Assembly: GCA_902461025.1 (NCBI GenBank)
Contig: CABPWC010000098.1
Span: 1 to 5,464 of the forward strand
Reading direction: 5' to 3'
DNA: 5,464 nucleotides
Source: an uncultured Streptococcus sp.
GTDB lineage: Bacteria > Bacillota > Bacilli > Lactobacillales > Streptococcaceae
The notes under the pieces are model-generated. The model ran no database searches. It saw nothing but the letters and a program-made list of their open reading frames with translations, and was not told the origin of the DNA. Made by a program: the position numbers and the translations under genes. Shown piece after piece: positions 1-5,464 of the stretch (the first letter of the stretch is position 1; each line of letters begins with the position of its first letter).

Positions 1-34
1 AAGCGTATGGAAGATCTGGTAAGATAATAGCCAT
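1..34 (-). CDS. sodA: Superoxide dismutase (Mn/Fe type), N-terminal fragment cut by the window edge
   Basis: Eleven codons are visible, reading MAIILPDLPYA from an ATG at 32-34, then one base of the next codon; the rest lies beyond the left edge. This peptide matches my memory of the N-terminus of streptococcal manganese superoxide dismutase, a cytoplasmic enzyme of about 200 residues that converts superoxide to oxygen and hydrogen peroxide. The start is supported by an AGAGGT ribosome binding site at 42-47, seven bases upstream, and by a good promoter at 66-94. It lies 69 bp downstream of holA on the same strand. In S. pneumoniae, as I recall, sodA also follows holA, which supports the call. 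The metal ligands and catalytic core are outside the window, so identity rests on the N-terminus and context. Confidence 0.85.
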   Translation of the reverse strand, partial: MAIILPDLPYA

Positions 35-65
35 CTGTAATACCTCTTTTTCTTTTTATATAAAA

Positions 66-94
66 ATGATAACGCAAACAACCTATTTTTTCAA
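66..94 (-). promoter_or_regulatory. Predicted sodA promoter (sigma-70/SigA type)
   Basis: Read on the minus strand there is a -35 hexamer TTGAAA (89-94), a 17-base spacer and a -10 hexamer TATCAT (66-71). Each hexamer matches consensus at five of six positions. The predicted transcript starts near position 59, giving a leader of about 25 bases before the sodA ATG. The -35 lies only about ten bases past the holA stop codon, and no hairpin with a T-run separates the genes. sodA can therefore be transcribed both from here and by read-through from pyrD-holA. An imperfect inverted repeat flanks the -35 (see findings). Confidence 0.75.
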
Positions 95-103
95 GTTTTT
101 TGC

Positions 104-1141
104 TCAATTTGACTGGCTTGCAATTTGCAACAAAGCATTCTCAAACAGGTAGCCTTTTTCGTAAACCCCTGTCTTAATTTGGTAATCTGCTTGGATAAGA
201 TAACGAATGGAATCCTGTAAGAAATTCAAGGACAATCCTCGCGTGTCACGAAGGGCAAATCTGATTTGGTAAGGATTAGGATTGCGACCAAGATAGTGAC
301 CTAAACTGCTGACCATCTTAGCCTCTGTCTGACCAGACTCTTGTAAAATTTTCACTTGTGTATAGAGTCTGAACTGCCCCAGCATAATGGCAATCAGTTT
401 AATCTCATCTTCTCCCTGCAAGGTCAAATCTTTGACTAAATCACGTGCCTGATCAATCTTCTTAGTCAATATTAACTGGGTCAAATCAAAGATATTATCC
501 TGCAAAGTCTTTGGTATGGCTTCAACAATGTCTTCTTCTGTAATGTCACCATTATCCTTGTAGGCCTGTAAGAAGAGTAGATTTTTCTGAATTTCACTAA
601 ATTGAAAACCTGATTTAATAAGCAACTGTTCGAAAGATTTTCCAGCAAAATTCAGTCCTAATTCCTGAGCCCACTCTTGAAAATAAGCTCGTATTTCTTG
701 CTCTTTTGGCTCGATGGCTTCAAAAACTGTCGCATCCCTCTTGAGCAATTTGACCAAACGTCTCTTACTATCCAACTTCCCTTCAGCAAAAATGACTAGT
801 TTACTAGAAGGTAAAGGATTTTCCAGATAGTCTTCAAAAGACTTAAGCTCATCATCAGTTAGATAGCGTTTTTTAGCTGTCGTTATATCGACAAAATGAT
901 CTAAAATAACAATTTTTTCATCCGCAAAGAAAGGAAGACTGACCAGCTCTAGTTCCAAGCTTTTGTAGTCTACTTCTTTCATGTCAAAATAAGCAAAATT
1001 CAAATCTGCAGGATCGTAGCCGATTTGCTTTAGAACCTGAGTTTTCATGATGTCGTACTGTCCTTGATCGACCCCTGTAAACAGGGTCAAACTCGGAAGG
1101 TTTGCTAAGGACAGTTTTCGGCTTTCTTCTATGGCTAGCAT
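104..1141 (-). CDS. holA: DNA polymerase III, delta subunit (clamp loader)
   Basis: A 345-residue protein, the usual length for Firmicute HolA. Delta is the clamp-loader subunit that binds the beta sliding clamp and opens it for loading onto primed DNA in the replisome. It is a AAA+ relative that does not hydrolyse ATP; consistent with this, the N-terminal region (residues 18-33, LTLFTGVDQGQYDIMK) has no Walker A GKT/S. Family hallmarks are the strand and basic helix at about 114-135 (KLVIFAEGKLDSKRRLVKLLKR), the central GEDEIKLIAIMLGQFRLY helix at 243-260, and the C-terminal IQADYQIKTG...LFENALLQI helix at 316-340 in the collar domain. The ATG at 1139-1141 has an AAAGGAG site (1147-1153) five bases upstream. 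It lies 32 bp downstream of pyrD with no terminator between, so co-transcription is likely. Codon use is less biased than in gdhA and alaS, as expected for a low-abundance protein. Confidence 0.95.
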   Translation of the reverse strand: MLAIEESRKLSLANLPSLTLFTGVDQGQYDIMKTQVLKQIGYDPADLNFAYFDMKEVDYKSLELELVSLPFFADEKIVILDHFVDITTAKKRYLTDDELKSFEDYLENPLPSSKLVIFAEGKLDSKRRLVKLLKRDATVFEAIEPKEQEIRAYFQEWAQELGLNFAGKSFEQLLIKSGFQFSEIQKNLLFLQAYKDNGDITEEDIVEAIPKTLQDNIFDLTQLILTKKIDQARDLVKDLTLQGEDEIKLIAIMLGQFRLYTQVKILQESGQTEAKMVSSLGHYLGRNPNPYQIRFALRDTRGLSLNFLQDSIRYLIQADYQIKTGVYEKGYLFENALLQIASQSN

Positions 1142-1173
1142 TTATTCTCCTTTCTTTTTAATTTAGCTTCTGT

Positions 1174-2109
1174 TTAATCCATATAATTCAATTTTCCACG
1201 GAAATCCTCTAGGCTTTGGTATCCTTTTTCCGTCATAATTTCTTTGAGTTCCTTTGTAATACGTTCAAAAGCACCTACACCTTCTTTATGAAGAGTAGTT
1301 CCTACTTGTACCATGCTGGCACCACATAGGATATGTTCAAAGGCATCACGCCCCGTTAATACTCCACCAGTTCCGATGATTTGAATTTGAGGATTTAAGC
1401 GTTGATAAAAGGCATGGACATTGGCAAGTGCAGTTGGTTTAATGTATTCTCCACCAATTCCACCAAAACCATTCTTAGGACGAATTACGACAGACTCGTC
1501 TTTAATATAAAGACCATTTCCGATAGAGTTAACACAGTTGACGAACTTGAGTGGGTATTTGTTAAAAATCGCTGCTGCTTGATCAAAATGTACAATATCA
1601 AAATAAGGTGGTAGCTTAATTCCTAGAGGTTTTGTAAAATACTCAAAGACTTCTGACAAGATACGGTCTGTTGTTTCAAAATCATAGGCAATCTGAGGTT
1701 TTCCTGGAACATTGGGACATGAGAGATTGAGTTCAGTTAGACCACGAAAATCACTTTCTTGCACCTTCTTCAAAATGGTATGAGTTTCCTCTGGAGACAT
1801 TCCAACTAAAGACAGAAAGAAAGTACGGTTTGGTTCTTTTTCTTGTAACTCTAATAGATACTTCAAATAATAATCTAAACCATTATTAGGCAGCCCCATC
1901 GAGTTAATAGAACCTAGTGGAACATCTTGATAACGTGGTTCAGGATTTCCCTGACGAAATTCCAAGGTTGCTGTTTTTGTGACAAAAGTTCCTGCTGCTG
2001 AGTTTTTAACACCTTCCAATTCCTCAATGGTCATACAAGTAACTCCTGCTGCATTCATCAAGCAATTATCAAATTCAAAACCAGCAATCTGTGTTTTAGT
2101 TGATACCAT
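1174..2109 (-). CDS. pyrD: Dihydroorotate dehydrogenase A, class 1A (fumarate-type)
   Basis: A 311-residue cytosolic flavoprotein, the length I recall for Lactococcus lactis PyrDA; it is often named pyrDA in streptococci. It oxidises dihydroorotate to orotate, the fourth step of UMP synthesis. Class 1A enzymes are FMN homodimers that use fumarate and need no PyrK partner. The catalytic base is Cys131 in LNLSCPNVPGKPQ (127-139); cysteine marks class 1, whereas class 2 membrane enzymes have serine. Other conserved residues are Lys45 (TFVTKTATLE), Asn69 in SINSMGLPN, Asn128, Lys165 in GIKLPPYFD and Asn194 in NCVNSIGNG. FMN phosphate-binding glycines appear in GFGGIGG (214-220) and IIGTGGV (244-250). 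The start has a TGGAGG site (2119-2124) nine bases upstream. It is the first gene of a probable pyrD-holA unit. The roughly 30-base predicted leader holds no PyrR-type attenuator. No pyrK or other pyr gene is adjacent. Confidence 0.95.
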   Translation of the reverse strand: MVSTKTQIAGFEFDNCLMNAAGVTCMTIEELEGVKNSAAGTFVTKTATLEFRQGNPEPRYQDVPLGSINSMGLPNNGLDYYLKYLLELQEKEPNRTFFLSLVGMSPEETHTILKKVQESDFRGLTELNLSCPNVPGKPQIAYDFETTDRILSEVFEYFTKPLGIKLPPYFDIVHFDQAAAIFNKYPLKFVNCVNSIGNGLYIKDESVVIRPKNGFGGIGGEYIKPTALANVHAFYQRLNPQIQIIGTGGVLTGRDAFEHILCGASMVQVGTTLHKEGVGAFERITKELKEIMTEKGYQSLEDFRGKLNYMD

Positions 2110-2147
2110 GATTCTATTCCTCCAGATGATTCCTTTATATCTCCACT

Positions 2148-2156
2148 ATTATACCA
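2148..2156 (-). promoter_or_regulatory. Predicted pyrD(-holA) promoter, extended -10 type
   Basis: On the minus strand the sequence TGGTATAAT gives a perfect -10 hexamer (2148-2153) preceded by the TGn extension (2154-2156). The predicted start is near 2141, about 32 bases before the pyrD ATG. At 16-18 bases upstream the -35 region reads AAAAGA or similar and does not resemble TTGACA, so the promoter probably depends on the extended -10. The leader is too short for a PyrR-controlled terminator/antiterminator. Confidence 0.65.
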
Positions 2157-2235
2157 TACTTTGATAGGACTCTTTTAATAAAACTGACCTCATAAAAATG
2201 TTGGCTTTTTTAGCTGAAAAATAGAGCTGTTGCTA

Positions 2236-2259
2236 AATTGAAAGAATTTTTAGAAAATT
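2236..2259. promoter_or_regulatory. Candidate CodY operator upstream of gdhA
   Basis: The stretch 2245-2259 (AATTTTTAGAAAATT) matches the CodY box AATTTTCWGAAAATT at 14 of 15 positions. A weaker box at 2236-2250 matches at about 10 of 15 and overlaps the first by six bases, the arrangement described for native CodY operators in Bacillus subtilis. The site ends 12 bp upstream of the gdhA -35. CodY is the GTP/branched-chain amino acid sensor of Firmicutes, and regulation of amino acid metabolism genes including gdhA has, as I recall, been reported in S. pneumoniae. Binding here is inferred. The region is AT-rich, which raises the chance of fortuitous matches, but 14 of 15 in the right place is strong. 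Confidence 0.65.
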
Positions 2260-2271
2260 TGTGTTTTTTCC

Positions 2272-2300
2272 TTTACAGTAAAAAATTTTTCTGCTATAAT
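2272..2300 (+). promoter_or_regulatory. Predicted gdhA promoter (strong, extended -10)
   Basis: A -35 hexamer TTTACA (2272-2277) is followed by a 17-base spacer and a perfect TATAAT (2295-2300), with a TGC extension at 2292-2294. Transcription should begin near 2307, giving a leader of about 34 bases before the gdhA ATG. An ATG at 2299-2301, in frame with gdhA, overlaps the end of the -10 box and would not be in the transcript, so it cannot be the start codon. Confidence 0.85.
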
Positions 2301-2306
2301 GTCTCA

Positions 2307-2323
2307 TGTAATAAAATATGACA
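2307..2323. promoter_or_regulatory. Predicted GlnR operator at the gdhA transcription start
   Basis: The 17-mer TGTAATAAAATATGACA matches the GlnR/TnrA-type consensus TGTNAN7TNACA at every fixed position. It begins at about the predicted transcription start and covers the first part of the leader, a position suited to repression. GlnR is the MerR-family regulator of nitrogen assimilation that acts together with glutamine synthetase. In S. pneumoniae, GlnR repression of glnRA, glnPQ and gdhA has been reported, so the site agrees with known biology of the orthologue. Binding in this strain is inferred. Confidence 0.75.
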
Positions 2324-2328
2324 ACAAA

Positions 2329-2334
2329 AAGGAG
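2329..2334 (+). promoter_or_regulatory. gdhA ribosome binding site (decides the start)
   Basis: AAGGAG lies six bases before the ATG at 2341. The alternative in-frame ATG at 2299 has no such site and falls within the -10 box. This places the start at 2341. Confidence 0.9.
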
Positions 2335-2340
2335 AACGAT

Positions 2341-3687
2341 ATGACATCTGCTAAAGAATATATCCAAAGCGTGTTTGAAACTGTAAAAGCTCGTAACGGG
2401 CATGAGGCTGAATTTCTCCAGGCGGTTGAAGAATTCTTCAGCACTTTGGAGCCTGTCTTTGAAAAACACCCTGAGTATATTGAAGAAAATATCTTGGCAC
2501 GTATCACTGAACCTGAGCGCGTAATTTCTTTCCGTGTTCCTTGGGTTGACCGTGATGGAAAAGTTCAAGTTAACCGTGGTTACCGTGTTCAATTTAACTC
2601 TGCTGTTGGACCATATAAAGGCGGACTTCGTTTCCACCCAACTGTAAACCAAGGGATCTTGAAATTCCTCGGCTTCGAACAAATCTTTAAAAACGTTTTG
2701 ACCGGACTTCCAATCGGTGGAGGTAAAGGTGGATCCGACTTCGATCCTAAAGGCAAAACTGATGCTGAAGTGATGCGCTTCTGCCAAAGCTTCATGACTG
2801 AATTGCAAAAATACATCGGACCATCTCTTGACGTGCCTGCTGGTGATATCGGTGTCGGTGGACGTGAAATTGGTTACCTTTACGGACAATACAAACGCCT
2901 CAACCAATTTGATGCTGGTGTCTTGACTGGTAAACCTCTTGGATTTGGTGGTAGCCTGATTCGTCCAGAAGCAACTGGTTACGGTTTGGTTTACTACACT
3001 GAAGAAATGCTTAAAGCTAACGGCGACAGCTTTGCTGGTAAGAAAGTCGTGATTTCAGGTTCTGGTAATGTAGCCCAATACGCACTTCAAAAAGCGACTG
3101 AGCTTGGTGCAACTGTTATCTCTGTATCTGACTCAAACGGTTATGTCATCGATGAAAATGGTATCGACTTTGACCTTCTTACAGATGTTAAAGAAAAACG
3201 TCGTGCTCGTTTGACTGAGTATGCTGCAGAAAAACCAACTGCTACATACTACGAAGGTTCTGTATGGACTTACACTGGAAACTACGATATCGCTCTTCCA
3301 TGTGCGACTCAAAACGAAATCAACGGTGAAGCTGCTAAACGCTTGGTTGCTCAAGGAGTTATCTGTGTGTCTGAAGGAGCTAACATGCCTAGCGACCTTG
3401 AAGCTATCAAAGTTTACAAAGAAAATGGAATCCTTTACGGACCTGCCAAAGCGGCCAATGCTGGTGGTGTTGCTGTATCTGCCCTTGAAATGAGCCAAAA
3501 CAGTCTTCGCCTTTCATGGACACGTGAAGAAGTTGACGGACGTCTCAAAGACATCATGACAAACATCTTTAACACTGCTAAAACAACTGCAGAAACATAT
3601 GGTCTTGGTACTGATTACCTTGCAGGTGCTAATATCGCAGCCTTTGAAAACGTAGCAAATGCTATGATTGCCCAAGGTCTGGTTTAA
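2341..3687 (+). CDS. gdhA: NADP-specific glutamate dehydrogenase
   Basis: A 448-residue cytosolic enzyme that reductively aminates 2-oxoglutarate with ammonium and NADPH to give glutamate. It is close in length to the hexameric E. coli GdhA (447). Family residues, offset by one from E. coli numbering, are Lys93 in PYKGGLRFHP, Lys117, catalytic Lys129 in LPIGGGKGGSDFDPKGK (123-139) and Asp169 in VPAGDIGVGGREIG. The Rossmann loop is VVISGSGNVAQYA (236-248), and the SDSNG segment at 263-267 is the NADP-type pattern. A conserved late segment, GPAKAANAGGVAVSALEMSQN, spans 367-387. The frame is open for 14 more codons upstream, but the ATG at 2341 is chosen from its ribosome binding site and the promoter position. 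Codon use is strongly biased, suggesting high expression. It is flanked by its own promoter and terminator, so it is monocistronic. GlnR and CodY sites upstream point to repression under nitrogen-rich conditions. Confidence 0.97.
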   Translation: MTSAKEYIQSVFETVKARNGHEAEFLQAVEEFFSTLEPVFEKHPEYIEENILARITEPERVISFRVPWVDRDGKVQVNRGYRVQFNSAVGPYKGGLRFHPTVNQGILKFLGFEQIFKNVLTGLPIGGGKGGSDFDPKGKTDAEVMRFCQSFMTELQKYIGPSLDVPAGDIGVGGREIGYLYGQYKRLNQFDAGVLTGKPLGFGGSLIRPEATGYGLVYYTEEMLKANGDSFAGKKVVISGSGNVAQYALQKATELGATVISVSDSNGYVIDENGIDFDLLTDVKEKRRARLTEYAAEKPTATYYEGSVWTYTGNYDIALPCATQNEINGEAAKRLVAQGVICVSEGANMPSDLEAIKVYKENGILYGPAKAANAGGVAVSALEMSQNSLRLSWTREEVDGRLKDIMTNIFNTAKTTAETYGLGTDYLAGANIAAFENVANAMIAQGLV

Positions 3688-3703
3688 TTTTTAGAAAGCA
3701 TAT

Positions 3704-3739
3704 AACTCCTCACATCCCATGTGAGGAGTTTTTCTTATT
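3704..3739 (+). terminator. Rho-independent terminator of gdhA
   Basis: A perfect 12-bp stem (3704-3715 with 3719-3730) closes a three-base CCC loop. A T-run (TTTTTCTTATT) begins at 3729 on the plus strand. It starts 17 bases after the gdhA stop. Read on the minus strand the hairpin is not followed by a T-run, so it works mainly for gdhA. Confidence 0.93.
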
Positions 3740-3742
3740 CAC

Positions 3743-3773
3743 AGAAAAATACCTATCCAAATGGATAGGTATT
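3743..3773 (-). terminator. Rho-independent terminator of alaS
   Basis: An 11-bp perfect stem (3748-3758 with 3763-3773) with a four-base loop is followed on the minus strand by TTTTT at 3745-3749, which includes the last two stem bases, then CT. It begins seven bases beyond the alaS stop codon. On the plus strand no T-run follows, so it is oriented for alaS. Confidence 0.85.
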
Positions 3774-3779
3774 AAATGA

Positions 3780-5464
3780 TTACAATTTACTTGCTACGGC
3801 ATCCAACAATTCTTGGATCTTCGCTTGGTTGCTTCCTCCTGCCATGGCCATGTCTGGTTTACCACCACCACGTCCATCGACGATTGGAGCTAATTCTTTA
3901 ACCAAGTTACCTGCGTGGATGTCTTTTGTCTTGCTGGCTACAAGGACATTCACTTTATCACCGATGGCTGCGACAAGAACAAGCACATCAGAGTAGTCTT
4001 TTTGTTTCCAGTTATCCGCAAAGGTACGAAGGGCACCTGCATCTGATACAGAAACTTGACTGGCAATGTAGCGGTGTCCGTTTGCTTCTTGAACATTCTT
4101 AAAAATATCACCTGCCGCTGCTGCTGCCGCTTTTTCCTTCAATTCTGCATTTTCTTTTTGCAATTGACGGAGTTGTTCTTGAAGTCCTTCAACCTTGTGA
4201 GGTACTTCCTTGAGTTGAGGAGCTTTCAAGGTTGCTGCGACTGCTTTCAGTGCATCTTCTTGTTCACGATAAGCTTCGAAGGCTTCCTTACCAGTCACTG
4301 CCAAGATACGACGAGTTCCTGATCCGATCCCTTCTTCCTTGACAATCTTGAAGAGACCGATTTCAGAAGTGTTACCTACGTGAGTACCACCACAAAGTTC
4401 AACTGAGTAGTCACCAATGGTCACAACACGGACTTCCTTACCGTATTTCTCACCAAAGAGGGCCATAGCTCCCATTTCTTTGGCTGTGTCTATGTCTGTC
4501 TCAACAGTCTGAACTGCGATCGCTTCCCAGATTTTTTCATTGACTTGTTGCTCAATAGCACGCAATTCTTCTGGAGTCACGGCTTGGAAGTGGGTGAAGT
4601 CAAAGCGGAGGAATTCTACTTCGTTGAGTGAGCCTGCTTGAGTAGCGTGATGTCCAAGGATATTGTGAAGGGCCGCATGGAGCAAGTGAGTTGCTGTGTG
4701 GTTCTTCATGACACGGTGACGACGATTGCTATCGATGGCCAAAGTGTATTCTTGGTTCAAAGCAAGCGGTGCAAGAACTTCAACAGTATGAAGAGCTTGT
4801 CCATTTGGTGCTTTTTGAACATCCGTTACAGTGGCTACAAGGTTTCCTGCAGCATCCAAGATTTGACCATGGTCTGCAACCTGTCCACCCATTTCAGCGT
4901 AGAATGGAGTTTCTGCAAAGATAAGAGATGCAGTTCCTTCAGATACAGCTTCTACTTCAGCATTGTCCGCCACGATAGCTACTAATTTTGAAGGCAATTG
5001 ACTAGCATTGTAGTTAAAGACACTCTCAACAGTAATGTTTTGAAGGGTTTCGTTTTGCATCCCCATGGATCCGCCTTTAACAGCTGACGCACGCGCACGT
5101 TCTTGCTGCTCTTTCATGGCTGCTTCAAAACCTTCACGATCGACTGTCATACCAGCTTCTTCAGCGATTTCTTCTGTCAATTCCACTGGGAATCCATAAG
5201 TATCGTAGAGTTTGAAGACATCTTGACCAGCGATAACCGTTTGACCTTTTTCTTTCAAGTCTGCTACGATTGTTTCTGCAAAATGTTGACCTGAGTGAAG
5301 GGTACGAGCAAATGACTCTTCCTCGCTCTTGACGATTTTTTCAATAAAATCACGTTTTTCAAGCACTTCTGGGTAGTAGCTTTCCATGATCTTACCAACA
5401 GTTGGAACCAGTTTGTAAAGGAAAGGCTCATTGATACCCAATTTTTGACCATGCATAGAGGCAC
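3780..5464 (-). CDS. alaS: Alanyl-tRNA synthetase, C-terminal ~560 residues (N-terminus beyond the window)
   Basis: The enzyme charges tRNA-Ala and hydrolyses mischarged Ser- and Gly-tRNA-Ala. The frame stays open to the right edge, so the Met codon at 5454-5456 is internal. Bacterial AlaRS has about 870 residues, so roughly 310, with the class II catalytic core, are missing. Numbering from that Met, LYDTYGFP (83-90) is in the region linking the tRNA-recognition and editing parts. FYAEMGGQ (185-192), HTATH (253-257; bases 4686-4700) and CGGTH (355-359; bases 4380-4394) give the editing-site motif and all four zinc-site ligands. A heptad-like coiled coil at about 422-442 is followed by six alanines, then the C-Ala (DHHA1) domain ending in DGRGGGKPDMAMAGG (527-541). 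The editing domain looks intact. Codon bias is strong. It converges on gdhA and ends at its own terminator. Any leader regulation, such as a T-box, would lie outside the window. Confidence 0.97.
   Translation of the reverse strand, partial: ASMHGQKLGINEPFLYKLVPTVGKIMESYYPEVLEKRDFIEKIVKSEEESFARTLHSGQHFAETIVADLKEKGQTVIAGQDVFKLYDTYGFPVELTEEIAEEAGMTVDREGFEAAMKEQQERARASAVKGGSMGMQNETLQNITVESVFNYNASQLPSKLVAIVADNAEVEAVSEGTASLIFAETPFYAEMGGQVADHGQILDAAGNLVATVTDVQKAPNGQALHTVEVLAPLALNQEYTLAIDSNRRHRVMKNHTATHLLHAALHNILGHHATQAGSLNEVEFLRFDFTHFQAVTPEELRAIEQQVNEKIWEAIAVQTVETDIDTAKEMGAMALFGEKYGKEVRVVTIGDYSVELCGGTHVGNTSEIGLFKIVKEEGIGSGTRRILAVTGKEAFEAYREQEDALKAVAATLKAPQLKEVPHKVEGLQEQLRQLQKENAELKEKAAAAAAGDIFKNVQEANGHRYIASQVSVSDAGALRTFADNWKQKDYSDVLVLVAAIGDKVNVLVASKTKDIHAGNLVKELAPIVDGRGGGKPDMAMAGGSNQAKIQELLDAVASKL

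Noticed and set aside
2208..2222. A further CodY-like motif around TTTTTAGCTGAAAAA
   Set aside because: Only about 10 of 15 positions match, which is expected by chance in AT-rich intergenic DNA.
2110..2240. Search for a PyrR attenuator, riboswitch or small RNA in the pyrD/gdhA divergent region
   Set aside because: The predicted pyrD leader is too short. The AT-rich dyads at about 2171-2182 and 2206-2221 have no GC stem or T-run to support an RNA call.
2260..2277. A second GlnR-like TGT...ACA pair overlapping the gdhA -35
   Set aside because: The half-sites span 18 bases, or 16 using the other TGT, instead of 17, and the inner A is missing. It fails the consensus, unlike the site at 2307-2323.
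2233..2907. 224-codon open frame on the minus strand through the start of gdhA
   Set aside because: It lies antisense to the well-supported gdhA, shows no recognisable family or ribosome binding site, and crosses the gdhA promoter. Strong codon bias in gdhA explains open antisense frames.
3133..3498. Open frame on the minus strand inside gdhA (121 codons), with shorter ones at 2304-2507 and 2589-2816 and a same-strand one at 3221-3493
   Set aside because: All are shadows of gdhA in other frames, with no promoter or ribosome binding site of their own.
3686..3697. The 12-mer AATTTTTAGAAA occurs both upstream of gdhA (2245-2256) and just after its stop codon
   Set aside because: It is short and AT-rich. 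The downstream copy lacks the rest of the CodY box, so it is best read as coincidence rather than a flanking repeat.
4638..4985. Open frames on the plus strand inside alaS (also 4056-4322 and 5103-5294)
   Set aside because: They are antisense to alaS, whose conserved editing and C-Ala motifs cover the same bases. Their translations look like random cysteine- and serine-rich sequence.
1..5464. Search for mobile elements, BOX/RUP-type repeats, CRISPR, tRNA genes, competence (cin) boxes or a novel system
   Set aside because: Nearly all bases fall within five recognised housekeeping genes. The four spacers are 32 to 231 bp and are explained by promoters, operators and terminators, apart from the 32-bp pyrD-holA gap, which holds only the holA ribosome binding site.

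Overview
The window is low-GC Firmicute chromosome and most likely comes from a Streptococcus of the mitis/oralis/pneumoniae group. The protein sequences resemble, from memory, pneumococcal SodA, HolA, class 1A PyrD, GdhA and AlaS. The AT-rich spacers, AAGGAG-type ribosome binding sites and extended -10 promoters fit as well. From memory, S. pneumoniae keeps alaS, gdhA and the pyrDA-holA-sodA block at separate loci. The contiguous order here therefore suggests a relative rather than S. pneumoniae itself. No database comparison was possible.

Layout, left to right: the first 11 codons of sodA (minus strand, running off the left edge) with its own sigma-70-type promoter; holA (minus), the DNA polymerase III delta subunit; pyrD (minus), a fumarate-type class 1A dihydroorotate dehydrogenase; a 231-bp divergent control region; gdhA (plus), an NADP-type glutamate dehydrogenase; a 92-bp convergent spacer with two back-to-back hairpin terminators; and alaS (minus), alanyl-tRNA synthetase, whose N-terminal part lies beyond the right edge.

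pyrD and holA are 32 bp apart with no terminator between them, so they probably share the pyrD promoter. Transcription may run on into sodA, which also has its own promoter. gdhA is monocistronic: its promoter is on one side and a strong terminator on the other.

The richest non-coding region is the gdhA upstream sequence. It has a near-consensus extended -10 promoter, a CodY-type box just upstream of the -35, and a perfect match to the GlnR operator consensus at the predicted transcription start. This fits a gene that fixes ammonium into glutamate and is controlled by both branched-chain amino acid/GTP status and glutamine status.

These are ordinary housekeeping genes. I found no mobile element, CRISPR array, RNA gene, defence locus or novel system. 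The findings concern regulation, start choice and gene order.
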